The translations under genes and the position numbers were made by a program. Of a stretch of 64,000 bases of DNA, positions 49,301 through 62,255 are shown piece after piece (within the stretch, counting starts at the first letter, position 1; every line of letters begins with the position of its first letter). This stretch comes from Sapria himalayana. Lineage: Eukaryota; Streptophyta; Magnoliopsida; Malpighiales; Rafflesiaceae. Under the pieces are notes generated by a model. The model was not told the origin of the DNA, did no database searches, and was given only the letters and a program-made list of their open reading frames with translations. The stretch covers positions 1 through 64,000 of the forward strand of contig JAREIK010010368.1 in assembly GCA_029783825.1 (NCBI GenBank), written 5' to 3'.

Positions 49301-52300
49301 ATTATTATTTTAAATATTCATTTTAATTATTTATAAGTTTATTTTATAGAAATATTTATTACAAAATAAATTATGAGTGTGACAAATATAATTTAAATAA
49401 TTTATTTTTAATCAAAAAAAATATATATGCTTATAAAATAAGTAAAATTTTAAAAATTAAAAATTATTATCAAGTAATATTTTTTACTTTAATTTTGAAT
49501 CAATTTGGATTTCGTAAATATTTTTTAATTAATATCTATCTTATTATTAATAGTTTATTAATTTAATTTTTGATCATTATTATAATATATCTCAATAAAG
49601 TCTTCATATTGAATTTATTTGATATATAATTATTAAAATTATTATAACTAAATATTGTATTCACATTTCAAAAAATTTTAAATATTATTATATTCTCAAA
49701 GGTAATAACCTATGAAAATGACAAAAAATTACAAAACTTTTATTATTATTTTATTATTAAAATAGAACCTATAAACCACAAAATTCCTAAAAACATAAAT
49801 CACTAAATACCTAAACGACAAAACTTCTAAATACTTAAATTATTAAATTGGTATACATTAATAATAAATCATTAATCTCATTTTAATTTTTATTAAGTGT
49901 AATTTTAAATTTTTATTATAATTATTTATCAGTTTATTTTTATAGATATATTAATTACAAAATAAATTATTAGTGAGACAGATCTATATTTAAATAATTT
50001 TTTTTTATTAAAAAAAATATATATGCTTATAAAAAGAGGCAAAATTTTAAAAACAAAAATTTATTATTTTGTAATATATTTTATTTTGATTTTGAATCAT
50101 TTTAGTTTTTGCAATTATATTTTAATTTATATCATTCTTATTAATAATAGTTTATTAAATTTTTATTGATCATTATTATAATATCTATTAATAAAATTAT
50201 TTATATTGAGTTTACATTATATATAATTATTAAGAATATTATAACTAAATATTATATTAACATTTAAAAAAAATAAAAATTAAATATATTTTCAAAGGTA
50301 CCTTTAAAAATTAAAAAAATCAAAAAATTTAATTTTTTATTTTTTTATTCTTTAAATAAAAACTATAAATCACTAAAGTCCTAAAAACTTAAATCACTAA
50401 ACCCCAAAATACCTAAATACTTAAACCATTGAACTTGTATATCCTAAATAATAAATAATAAATCTTAATTTTATTTGTATTCATTATAATTTTAAATATT
50501 CATTTTAATTATTTATTAGTTTATTTTAATAGAATTATAAATTAAAAATAAATTATGTGGAAAACAAATAATGTTTAAATAATTTACTTTTAGTAACAAA
50601 AAATATAAACTTATAAAAAGCAGCAAAACATCACAAAAATTATTATTAGCTTTTATATTTTACTTTGATTTTTAATAAATGTACGTTTTGCAAATATATT
50701 TTAAAAAATATCTAACTTATTAATAATAGTTTATTAATTTATTTTTTGATCATTAATATAATATCTATCAATATAATTATTTATATTGAATTAACATGAT
50801 ATATAATTATTAAGATTATCATAACTAAATATAGTATTCACATATAAAAAAATTAAAAATTGTTATATTTTCAAAGGTTATAACCTTCAAAAATGAGAAA
50901 AATAACAAAAATAAATTTTTTGTTATTTCATTGTTTAAATAAAACTTATAAACCATTAAATGCCTAAATACATAAATCTCTAAACTCCCAAAACCCGAAG
51001 CCCCTAAATACCTAAACCTTTAAACTTTTAAAACTTAAATATAATCATTTTACTTTGATTTGAATCATTTTATGTTTTTTAATTATATTTTAATTTATAT
51101 CTATCATATTAATAAGAGTTTATTAATTTATTTGTTGATAATTGATATAATATTATCAATAAAATTGTTTATATTTAGTTAATATTATATATAGTTATAA
51201 TAATTATTATTACTAAATATTGTATTCACATTTTTTAAAAATTTTAAAATTATTATATTTTCAAATGTTATGACATTTGAAAATTTGAAAAAATATCAAA
51301 AATAAATTTTTTATTATTTCTTTGTTTAAAAAAAGTTATAAACCTTTAAAGTAATATATTTTACTTTGCTTCTGAATCATTTTAGGTTTTGTAATATTAT
51401 TTTAATTGATATCTAACTTATTAATAATAGATTATTAATTTATTTTTTGATCATTATTAGAATATTTATCAATAAAAATATTTATATTTAATTTATATGA
51501 TATATAGATTTAATAATTTTTATAACTAAATATTATATTCACTTTTGAAAAAAAATTTAAAATTATTATATTTTCAAAGATTATAACCTTTGAACATATA
51601 AAAAAACAAAAAAAAATATTTTTTATTATTATTTCATTGTTTAAATAAAACCCATAAATCACTAAATGCCTAAACACTTAAATCACTAAACTACAAAATT
51701 CTGATACCCCTATATAGATAATCGTTTAGACGTGTTGACCCTAAATAATAATTAATAAATCTCATTTTTATTTGTTTTCATTATAATTTAAAAAATTCAT
51801 TTTGATTGTTTTGTTATATATATATATATATATATTAATTATAAAATAAATTATGAGTTAAAAATATAATTTATAAAAATTATTTTTCATCAAAAAATAG
51901 ATTACCTTATAAAAAGAATAAAAATTTAAAAATAAATAATTAATATTAAGTAATATATTTTGCTTTACTTTTGAATCATTTTATGTTTTGATATTATATT
52001 TTAAGTAATATCAATCTTATTCATAATAGATTTTTAATTTATTTTTTGATAATTATTAGAATATCTATCAATAAAATTGTTTATATTAAATTTATATGAT
52101 ATATAATTTTTATAATTATTATAAATAAATATTTATTCACTTTTGAAAAAATTTTAAAAATTATTATATTTTCAAAGGTTATAACATTTGAAAATATGAA
52201 AAAATAATAAAAATAAATTTTTTTTTTATTTTTTTTCTTAAATAAAACCCACAACCCACTAAATGCATACACAATTAAATCAGTAAACTCCTAAATCCCA

Positions 52301-55300
52301 TACTGCGTAAATACATAAACCATTAAACTGCTATATACTACTTAATAATTAATAAATCTAATTTTTATTTCTATTTATTATAATTTTAAATATTCATTTT
52401 AATTATTTATTAGTTTATTTTTATAGAAATATTTATTACAAAATAAATTATGAGGGCGACAAATATAATTTAATTAATTTATTTTTAATAAAAAAATATA
52501 CTCTATAAAATAAGTAGAAATTTAAAAATTTAAAATTATTATCCAGTAATATATTTTACTCTAATTTTGAATCTATTTGGGTTTTGTAATTATTTTTTAA
52601 TTAATATCAATCTTTTTATTAATAGTTTATTAATTTAATTTTTGATCATTATTATATTATATATCAATAAAAATTTTTATAATGAATTTATATGATATAT
52701 AATTATTAATATTATTATAACTAAATATTGTATTCATATTTCAAAAAATTATAAATATTATTATATTTTCAAAGGTTATAACCTATGAAAATCATAAAAA
52801 ATTATAGAAATTTTTTTTGTTATTTTATTGTTTAAATAAAACCTATAAACCACGAAATACCTAAAAACATAAATTTCTAAACTTCTAAACGACAAAACCT
52901 TAAATACTTAAACTATTAAACATGGGTACATTAATAAAAAATCATAAATCTCAATTTAATTTTTATTAAGTATAATTTTAAATTTTTATTTTAATTATTT
53001 TTCAGTTTATTTTTATAGAAATATTAATTACAAAATAAATTATTAGTGAGACGGATCTAATTTAAATATTTTATTTTTCATCAACAAAAATATATATCCT
53101 TATAAAAAGAGGCAAAATTTTAAAAACAAAAATTTATTATTTAGTAATATATTTTATTTTTATTTTGAATCATTTTAGATTTTGCAATTATATCTTAATT
53201 TATATCATTCTTATTAATAATAGTTTATTAATTTTTTATTGATAATTATCATAATATCTATTAATAAAATTATTTATATTGAGTTTACATTATATATATT
53301 TATTAAGATTATTATTACTGAATATTATATTTACATTTTAAAAAAAATTAAAAATTTTTATAATTTCAAAGGTTATAACCTTGAAAAATTAAAATAAATC
53401 AAAAAATAAAATTTTTTGTTTTTTCATCCTTTAAATAAAAACTATAAATTACTAAAGGCCTAAACACTTAAATCACAAAACTCCAAAACACCTAAATACT
53501 TAAACCATTAAACTAGTATATCCTGAATAATAAATAATAAATCTTTATTTTATTTGTATTCTTTATAATTTTAAATATTCATTTTAATTATTTATTAGTT
53601 TATTTTTATAGAATTATAAATTAAAAATAAAGTGTGAGGAAGACAAATATAATTTAAATAATTTACTTTTAATAACAAAAAATATAAACTTATAAAAAGA
53701 AGCAAAACATCAAAGAAAGTATTATTTTGTAATATATTTTACTTTGATTTTGAATAAATTTATGTTTTACAAATATATTTAAAATAATAAATATCTTATT
53801 AATAATAGTTTATTAATTTATTTTTTGATCATAAAATATAATATATTTCAATATAATTGTTTATATTGAATTTACAAGATATATAATCATTAAGATTATC
53901 ATAACTAAATATAGTATTCACATATTAAAAAAAATTTTAAAATTGTTATATTTTCAAAGTTAATAACCTTCAAAAATGAGACAAAATAACAAAAATAAAT
54001 TTTTTGTTATATCATTGTTTAAATAAAACTTATAAACCATTAAATGACTAAATATATAAATATCTAAACTTCTAAACACAGAAGCCCCTAAATACCTAAA
54101 CCTTTAAACTCGTAAACCTTAAATATAATTTAAATAATTTATAGAAATATTAATTACAAAATAAATTATGATTGATACAAATATAATTTAAATAATATAT
54201 TTTTCATCAAAAAAACATATAAGCTTATAAAACGATGCAAAAACTAAAAAAAAAATTATTATTTAGTAATAAATTTTACTTTGATTTTGAATCAATTTAG
54301 GTTTTTTAATTATATTTTAATTTATATCTATCATATTAATAATAGTTTATTAATTTATTTTTTGATAATTGATATAATATCTATCAATAAAATTGTTTAT
54401 ATTGAGTTTATATTATATATAGTTATAATATTTATTATTACTAAATATTGTATTCACATTTTTAAAACATTTTAAAATTATTATATTTTCAAATGTTATA
54501 ACCTTTGAAAATTTGAAAAAATATCAAAAATAAATTTTTTGTTATTTAATTGTTTGAATAAAACCTATAAACCATTAAATACCTAAATACTTAAATCAAT
54601 AACTCCTAAATCTCGAAAACCCTAAATAGATACATTTTTTAAACATGTATATCCTAAATAATAAATAATAAATCTCATTTTTTATTTGTTTCATTATAAT
54701 TTTAAATATTCTTTTTAATTTTTTATTTGTTTATTTTTATATAAATATTAATTACAAAATAAATTAAAAGTTATACAAATATAATTTATATAAATTTTTT
54801 TTCAACAAAAAAATATAGATAAACTTTATAAAAAAAGGAAAAAATTAAAAACAAAAAAATATTATATAGTAATATATTTTGTTTGTTTCTGAATTATTTT
54901 AGGTTTTGTAATTATATTTTAGTTGATACCCAACTTATTAATAATAGATTATTAATTTATTTTTTGATCATTATTAGAATATTTATCAATAAAAATGTTT
55001 ATATTGAATTTATATGATATATAAATTTAATAATTATTATAACTAAATATTGTATTCACTTTTTAAAAAGTTTTAAAATTTTTATCTTTTCAAAGATTAT
55101 AACCTTTGAACATGTGAAAAAATAAGAAAATATTTTTTATGTTATTTCATTGTTTAAATAAAACCTATAAATCATTAAATGCCTAAACACTTAAATCACT
55201 AAACTACAAAGTCCCGATACCCAAATATAGATAATCCTTTAAACCGGTATACCCTAAATAATAATTAATAAATCTCATTTTTATTTGTTTTCATTATAAT

Positions 55301-56439
55301 ATATTAAATTTATTTTGATTGTTAAGTTATATATATATATATATATTAATTATAAAATAAATTATGTGTTAAAAAAATAATTTATAAAAATTATTTTTCA
55401 TCAAAAAATAGATAAGCTAATAAAATGAATAAAAATTTAAAACAAATAATTATTATTAAGTAATATATTTTGCTTTGCTTTTTAATCATTTTAGGTTTTG
55501 ATATTATATTTTAAGTAATAACAATTTTTTTCATAATAGATTTTTAATTTATTTTTTGATAATTATTAGAATATCTATCAATAAAATTGTTTATATTGAA
55601 TTTATATGATAGATAATTATTATGATTATTATAAATAAATATTTATTCACTTTTGAAAGAAATTTAAAAATTATTATATTTTCAAAAGTTATAATCTTAA
55701 AAAATGAGAGAATACAAAAAATAATTTTTTTGTTATTTCTTTTTTAAATAAAACCTATAGACCACTAAATGTTTACTTACATAAATCAGTAGCTCATAAA
55801 ACCCGCAACCCCTTTATACATAAACCTTATAACAACTGTATACTACCTAATAAATAATAAATCTCATTTTTATTTCTATTTATTATAATTTTAAATATTC
55901 ATTTTAATTATTTATATTTTAATTTTTAGAAAAATTAATTACTAAATAAATTTCGAGCGAGACAGATATTATTTAAATAATTTATTTCTAATCATAAAAA
56001 AATATAAGCTTATAAAAAGATGGAAAAATTTAAAAATTAAATATTATTATTTAGTAATATATTTTGATTTGATTTGAATCATTTTGTGTTATGCAAATAT
56101 ATTTTAAATAATATTTATATTATTAATAATAGTTTATTAATTTAATTTTTTTTCATTATTATAATATCTATCATTAAAATTGTTTATATTGAATTTATTT
56201 GATATATAATTAGTAAGATTAATATAAATATACATAGTATTCACATTTCAAAAGATTTTAAAAATTATTTTATTTTTAAATGTTATAACCTTTCAAAATC
56301 TAAAAAAAATCAAAAAAAAAATTTATTTTTATTATATAAATAAAACCTATATACCACTAAATGCCTAAATACATAAATTGCTAAACTCCTAAACGACAAA
56401 TCCCCTAAATAATCGATCCATTAAACTGGAATACCATAT
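43330..56439 (-). repeat. AT satellite array, minus orientation (block 8), about 20 monomers
   Basis: The longest satellite stretch of the right half. Dyads recur mostly 580-750 bp apart; those at 43,891-43,922 and 46,375-46,406 are perfect 32-bp palindromes. The subtype tag TGCATACAC near the phased block recurs at about 43,988, 46,472, 49,192 and 52,264, 2.5-3.1 kb apart, which suggests a higher-order unit of four to five monomers. (TA)n microsatellites lie at about 51,815-51,833 and 55,328-55,346. No gene is visible. Confidence 0.92.
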
Positions 56440-56444
56440 ATAAT
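56440..56444. repeat. 5-bp target duplication, left of the solo LTR
   Basis: ATAAT, repeated exactly at 57,018-57,022 on the other side of the solo LTR. Confidence 0.85.
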
Positions 56445-57017
56445 TGTTGGGCAATTGTGCTTCCACGGTAGTGAGATTGATATACAGAAACACAGAACCT
56501 ACAGAAAACAAGCAAAATATATATCCCAATTCAGCAACCATCCACGATAGAATCAAAAAATGAGAAATAAACACCGAAAATAACGTGGTTAGCTAGTCGC
56601 TCAGTACGACTAGCAAAATAAACCAGAAAATGCTTATATATTACAGATTAAAGCAATGAAAATGTCTTATAGTATGCAGCAGATAGAATAGTCATGATAA
56701 AAGTCAGAGATAGAAGAGTGAGAGACAATGAATAGTTCCACAACTCCAAAAATAGCCACCCGATAATAAAATTACAAATCATTTTATATTAAAATTTCTC
56801 TCGGTTCATTTAACCAGAGCGGGTCGGATCATGAGACGAGTCAGGCTCTGCTCCAATTTCAACCTGCTAATCATTCAGCGAGACCTCCATTATTGTGCTA
56901 CTGCTGCATCCCCGGCCTTTTAATATTTCTTCTCCTGCACTTACATGAAAATATTAAAAAAGAATAAATATTTGGTTATACAAACAGATTATCAAAAAAT
57001 AAATTACATATACAGCA
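56445..57017 (-). mobile_element. Solo LTR of the copia family
   Basis: 573 bp with TG...CA ends (TGTTGGGCAATTG on the left, ATACAGCA on the right, plus strand). It is similar throughout to the copia LTR at 29,927-30,486, including the TAGTCGCTCAGTACGACTA motif. It has no internal region and is flanked by a perfect 5-bp ATAAT duplication. It therefore marks an independent insertion later reduced by recombination between the two LTRs. Confidence 0.92.
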
Positions 57018-57022
57018 ATAAT

Positions 57023-59873
57023 AAATCTTAAATCTCATTTTAATTTGTAATAATTATAATTTTAAATATTCATTTTAAATATTTATTAGTTTATGTTTTA
57101 TATAAATATTAATTACAAAATAAATAATTAGTCAGACAAATATAATATTAATAATTTACTTTTAATAAAAAAAATATATTCTTATAAAAAGAAGTACAAA
57201 TTTAAAAACAAAAAATTATTATTTAGTAATAAATTTTACATTGATTTTTAATCATTTTAGGTCTTATAATTATATTTTAATTTATATCTATCATATTAAT
57301 AATAGTTTATTAATTTATTTTTTGATAATTGATATCATATCTATCAATAAAATTATTTATAATTTGTATATATTATATATAATTATAATGATTATTATTA
57401 TTAAATATTTTATTCACATTTTAAAAAAATTTTAAAATTATTATATTTTCAAATGTTAACCTTTGAAAATGTGAAAAAATAACAAAAATAATTTTTTTGT
57501 TATTTCATTATTTAAATAAATCCTATAAACCACTAAATACTTAAATACTTAAATCAATAACTCCTAAATCTTGAAAACCCTAAATAGATAATCATTTTAA
57601 ACTGGTATACCCTAAATAATAAATAATAAATCTCAATATTATTTTTTTCATTATAATTAAAAATATTGATTTTAATTATTTATTCGTTTATTTTTATATA
57701 ATTATTAATTATAGAATAAATTGAGTTAGACAAATATAATTTATATAATTAGTTTTCATCAAAACAATATAGATAAACTTTTTAAAAGAAAAAAAATTCA
57801 TAACAAAAAAATAATTATATTGTAATATATTTTGCTTTATTTCTGAATCATTCTAGGTTTTGTAATTATATTTAAATTGATATCTATCATATTAATAATA
57901 AATTAGAAATTTATTCTTTGATCATTATTAGAATATTTATCAATAAAAATATTTATATTGATTGTATATGATATATAAATAAAATGATTATTATAACTAA
58001 ATATACTATTCACTTTTCGAAAAATTTTAAAAATTATTATATTTTCAAAGGTTATAACCTTTGAAAATATCAAATAATAAAAAAATAAATTTTTTGATAT
58101 TTTTTTAAAATAACACCCATAAACCACTAAATGCATACACAGTTAAATCAGTAAAGTCCAAAACCCCATAATGCCAATATACATAAACCATTAAACTGCT
58201 ATATACTACTTAATAATTAATAAATCTAATTTTTAATTCTATTTATTATAATTTTAAATATTCATTTTGATTATTTATTAGTTTATTTTTATAGAAATAT
58301 TTATTACAAAATAAATTATGAGTAAGACAAATATAATTTAAAAAATATATGTGCTTATAAAAGAAGTAAACATTTAAAAATTAAAAATTGTTATCCAGAA
58401 AAATATTTTACTATAATTTTTAATCAATTTGGGTTTTGTAATTATTTTTTAATTAATATCTATCTTAATATCAATAGTTTATAAATTTAATTTTGATTAT
58501 TATTATAATATATATCAATATAATTGTTTATTGAATTTATATGATATATAATTATTAATATTATTATAAATAAGTATTGTATTCACATTTCAAAAAATTT
58601 TAAATATTATTATATTTTCAAAGATTATAACCTATTAAAATGATAAAAAATTATAGCAAATTTTTTTGATATTTTATTCTTTTGAATAAAACGTATAAAC
58701 CACTAAAAGCCAAAAATCTTAAATCACTAAAATCCTAAATTAAAAAACCTCTAAGTACTTAAAACATTAAACTAGTATATAGTAATAATAAATCATAAAT
58801 CTCATTTTAATTTTTATTCAATATAATTTTAAATTTTTATTTTAATTATTTATTAGTTTATTTTTATAGAAATATTAATTACAAAATAAATTATTAGTGA
58901 GACATATCTAATTTATATTAAAATAGTATCCCCAAAAAATAAATAATAAATCTCATTTTTTTTAATTATAATTTTAAATATTCATTTTAATTATTTATTT
59001 GTTTATTTATATATAAATATTGATTACAAAATAAATTGAGCTAGACAAAAATAATTTATATAAATTATTTTTCATCAAAAAATTATAGATGAACTTTTTT
59101 AAAAGAAAAAAAATTTTCAAAACAAAAAATTATTATATAGTAATATATTTTGCTTTGCTTCTGAATCATTTTAGGTTTTTTAATTATATTTTATTTGATA
59201 TCTATCTTATTAATAATAGATTATTAATTTATTTTTTGGTCATTATTAGAATATTTATCAATAAAATTATTTATATTGAATGTACATGATATATAATTAT
59301 AAAGATTATTATAACTAAATATTATATTTACATTTGAAAATAATTTAAAAATTACTTTATTTTTAAAGGTTATCAACTTTGAAAATCAGATAAATCACAA
59401 AAATAATTTTTTTGTTATTTTATTGTTTATATAAAACCTATAAACTACTAAATTCCTAAATGCATAAATCATTAAACTCCTAAATCCCAAAACCCCAAAA
59501 CCTTTAAATACTTAATCATTTAAACCATCTTTAAAGGTTTAAGAATTTATAAATAATATATAAATATCAATCAATAAATAATAGTTTATTAATTTATTTT
59601 TTGATCAATATTTTATTTATATTTATATATAGTTTATTAATATCTATCAATAAAATTGTTTATTTTTAATTTACATGATATATAATTATTAAGTTTATTA
59701 TAACTAAATATTGTATTCACATTATAAAAGAATTTAAAAATTATTATATTTATAAGGTTATAACCTTAAAAATTTATAAAAAATTTGAAAAATAATTTTT
59801 TTGTTATTTCATTATTTAAATAAAACATATAAACTACTAAATGCCTAAATACTTAAATTACTAAACTGCTAAA
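57023..59873 (-). repeat. AT satellite array, minus orientation (block 9)
   Basis: About five monomers, with dyads near 57,456 (two bases deleted from the core), 58,054 (perfect 32-bp palindrome, 58,039-58,070), 58,630, 59,372 and 59,761. It contains the rearranged monomer (about 59,535-59,650) that flanks each X copy, with the copia site uninterrupted (about 59,533-59,537). No gene is visible. Confidence 0.9.
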
Positions 59874-62255
59874 CCCTGATACTACTGCACCACACACAGG
59901 ACCACATTACCGACGTGCACATATTCTTGTCCATTTTAATGTAGCATTTAGAGGGGCCAGCAAGTCCTGGAAGCAGCCAGAAGTATGGTCCACCAGCTTG
60001 TAGAGGGCCCCACGAGCAAGCCGGGATGATAACATTGAGACAACTGACGAGACTGAACAAAGCGGTCGGGAGTAAACCCAGGAGTAGCTAGGTGTGGGTC
60101 CTACTAGCCCTATTAGGCAGCATATAGGGCCACCCAACCGTCGCCCAACAGGAGTAGCATGTAATCCATGATTAATTGGAGAGCCGGCAAAATCCGAAGC
60201 ATCACCATGTAGGGCCAGTAAGCAATGGAGTCCAGACCAGCCACATGGGAGAAAAAGATTTAAACTTGAAGTTTATGTTTATAGTCTTATTTGTATTTTG
60301 GACTTTATATGCACCATGTACTTGTAGAGACGAATCATGACATACTCACACACACAATCTTGTCTGTTCTCTTTGTAGCATGCAATGAGGACAACTGGAC
60401 CCATTAGTATCTCTAAGTGGGGACCACTAATGCATTTTGAAAATACACATTAGGCGATGCTACACTTCCATGAGTAGAAGGCCCATCTTTATAGCATTTT
60501 GTAATTTTACTTGTATTTTAGCTTGGTTATATGCGTAGATAATTTGACTATGAGATGGACCTCATCACACGTGAACATCGATGCTTCCATATTTTTTCAT
60601 ATTTTGTCGGTGCAACATACAGCCACTTCTTGGAGCGCGAGAAGGAAGCATTCTAACCAAAGAGATACTCTTTTGAGGATCATTGGAGCAAAAGAATGTA
60701 GAATTCAGAGGTGAGAATGAATTGAAAAATTGTCATAGATATCGACTTGTGGATTTATGGGTATTCAGTTTTAAATTTATTCCATTGCATAGCAATGACA
60801 TTAGAAAATGGTTGATGCTGCATGTCACATACATGCACAATCTTATATTTGCACAATTTTAATATGGTGCATCATTCAGGTTCCTCCAAAAGGCTTGGAC
60901 AAATCCGAGTGGAAAGGACACAGTGCGCATTATGACTCAATGCCAACTCTGAAGTCCGGGATTGCCAGTTGATTTTAGTTGTATTCGTATGCTTGGAATT
61001 ATTCGGCATTATGTTTTTTATGTATTTTATGCATAGAATCATTAAGGTGCATAGGATTTGGTTGGCTGGCCTAAATTAGTCAGCTTTTTAGTCTCTTGTA
61101 AGTTTCTTGCCTAAATTATAAATAAAGTGTGTATTTTCCAAAAAAAACCATAAAACCTAAACTTTAAATCCTAAACCTTAAACCATAAACTATAACCCTG
61201 GTCCATAAACCCTAAATCCTAAATCTCATGCTTTGCACTTTTATAATCAAATGACTAAGTGTTAAATTTAAGTTGAAATTCACAACTTTTAGGAATGTCA
61301 TAGATTTATCTTTTTGTATATGTAACACAAAGTCATGACTCAAGGGGTAAGTTATGGATTCAGTCTCTTTCTTGCTTTAGATTATTGTAGCATTAGCAAT
61401 GGTCATATTGTATATTTTGTCTCTAGAACACAAAATCATATCGATGAGAATATGCCATAACTTGTGTCTCTCTGTTGAACATATTGTTATGGCTCTAAGA
61501 ATGATCATGAATACATATTTAATCACTATTATACTGGGCACAGTATTGGATGTGACCATAGCTTGTGCATTTTATCTTTATATTGCAAAATCATTGCACT
61601 AGGAATGATTGTAACTTTGGACATTCCTCATGAGCAAAAGTCATGACTCTAGAAATAGTTAAAGCTCGAGTACTACTGTTTATAACATTCTATAGCTAAA
61701 ATTCTTGGCATTGGAAATATCACCATGGATTTTTCCTTTGATTTGTGACCTCAAGTGTAAATATGCAAGACTAATATTTTGAGCAATGATTAAAACCTTT
61801 TATACTTTTGAATATGATTCATTTACACCTTTTTTAGTATTGTGAGCTTGTATACATAACTCATTTAATAAAATAAGTTTTTTGATTCTTGTTTTAGAGA
61901 GAGCCCATACTTCTTGCCCTGCTCAAACCACCCGAGGGCTAGTTTGTTCTAATACGCTACAAGGTGGTTATTTTTTTAGATGTGAACTTTGTTTTAAAAA
62001 AATTGCTTTGAGTGTGTACATGAGAGATATTTTAGAAGAAATTACAATAATCAATATTATATCATCCTCAACAACTAGCTATTTCAACACATAGGGGTAC
62101 AACTTTGGTTTATTCTGCTAGCATACATGAGTCAAATTACCTTTGATAGCCTAGTGAATCAACATCAAATATGATGAGACATAATAGAGATAAAGTAAAA
62201 GCTCTTATTATTTTGGTTAGAGCTTTAGGAATCATTCTAGAGTTGAGAGAGGAAC
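59874..62255 (-). repeat. Segment X, copy 3 (inverted)
   Basis: Third copy, about 2.38 kb, starting CCCTGATACTACTGCACC and ending GAGAGAGGAAC. It has the same internal order as copy 2: GC-richer part, complex part, AATAAA and A-run (61,121-61,147), heptamer telomere-like words (about 61,149-61,229), then the GTCATGACT/GGAATGATTGTA field. Relative to copy 2 it lacks some bases near 61,875. It inserts at the same satellite position (next to AATTATTCAGTATAATTTTA on its right). Confidence 0.82.
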
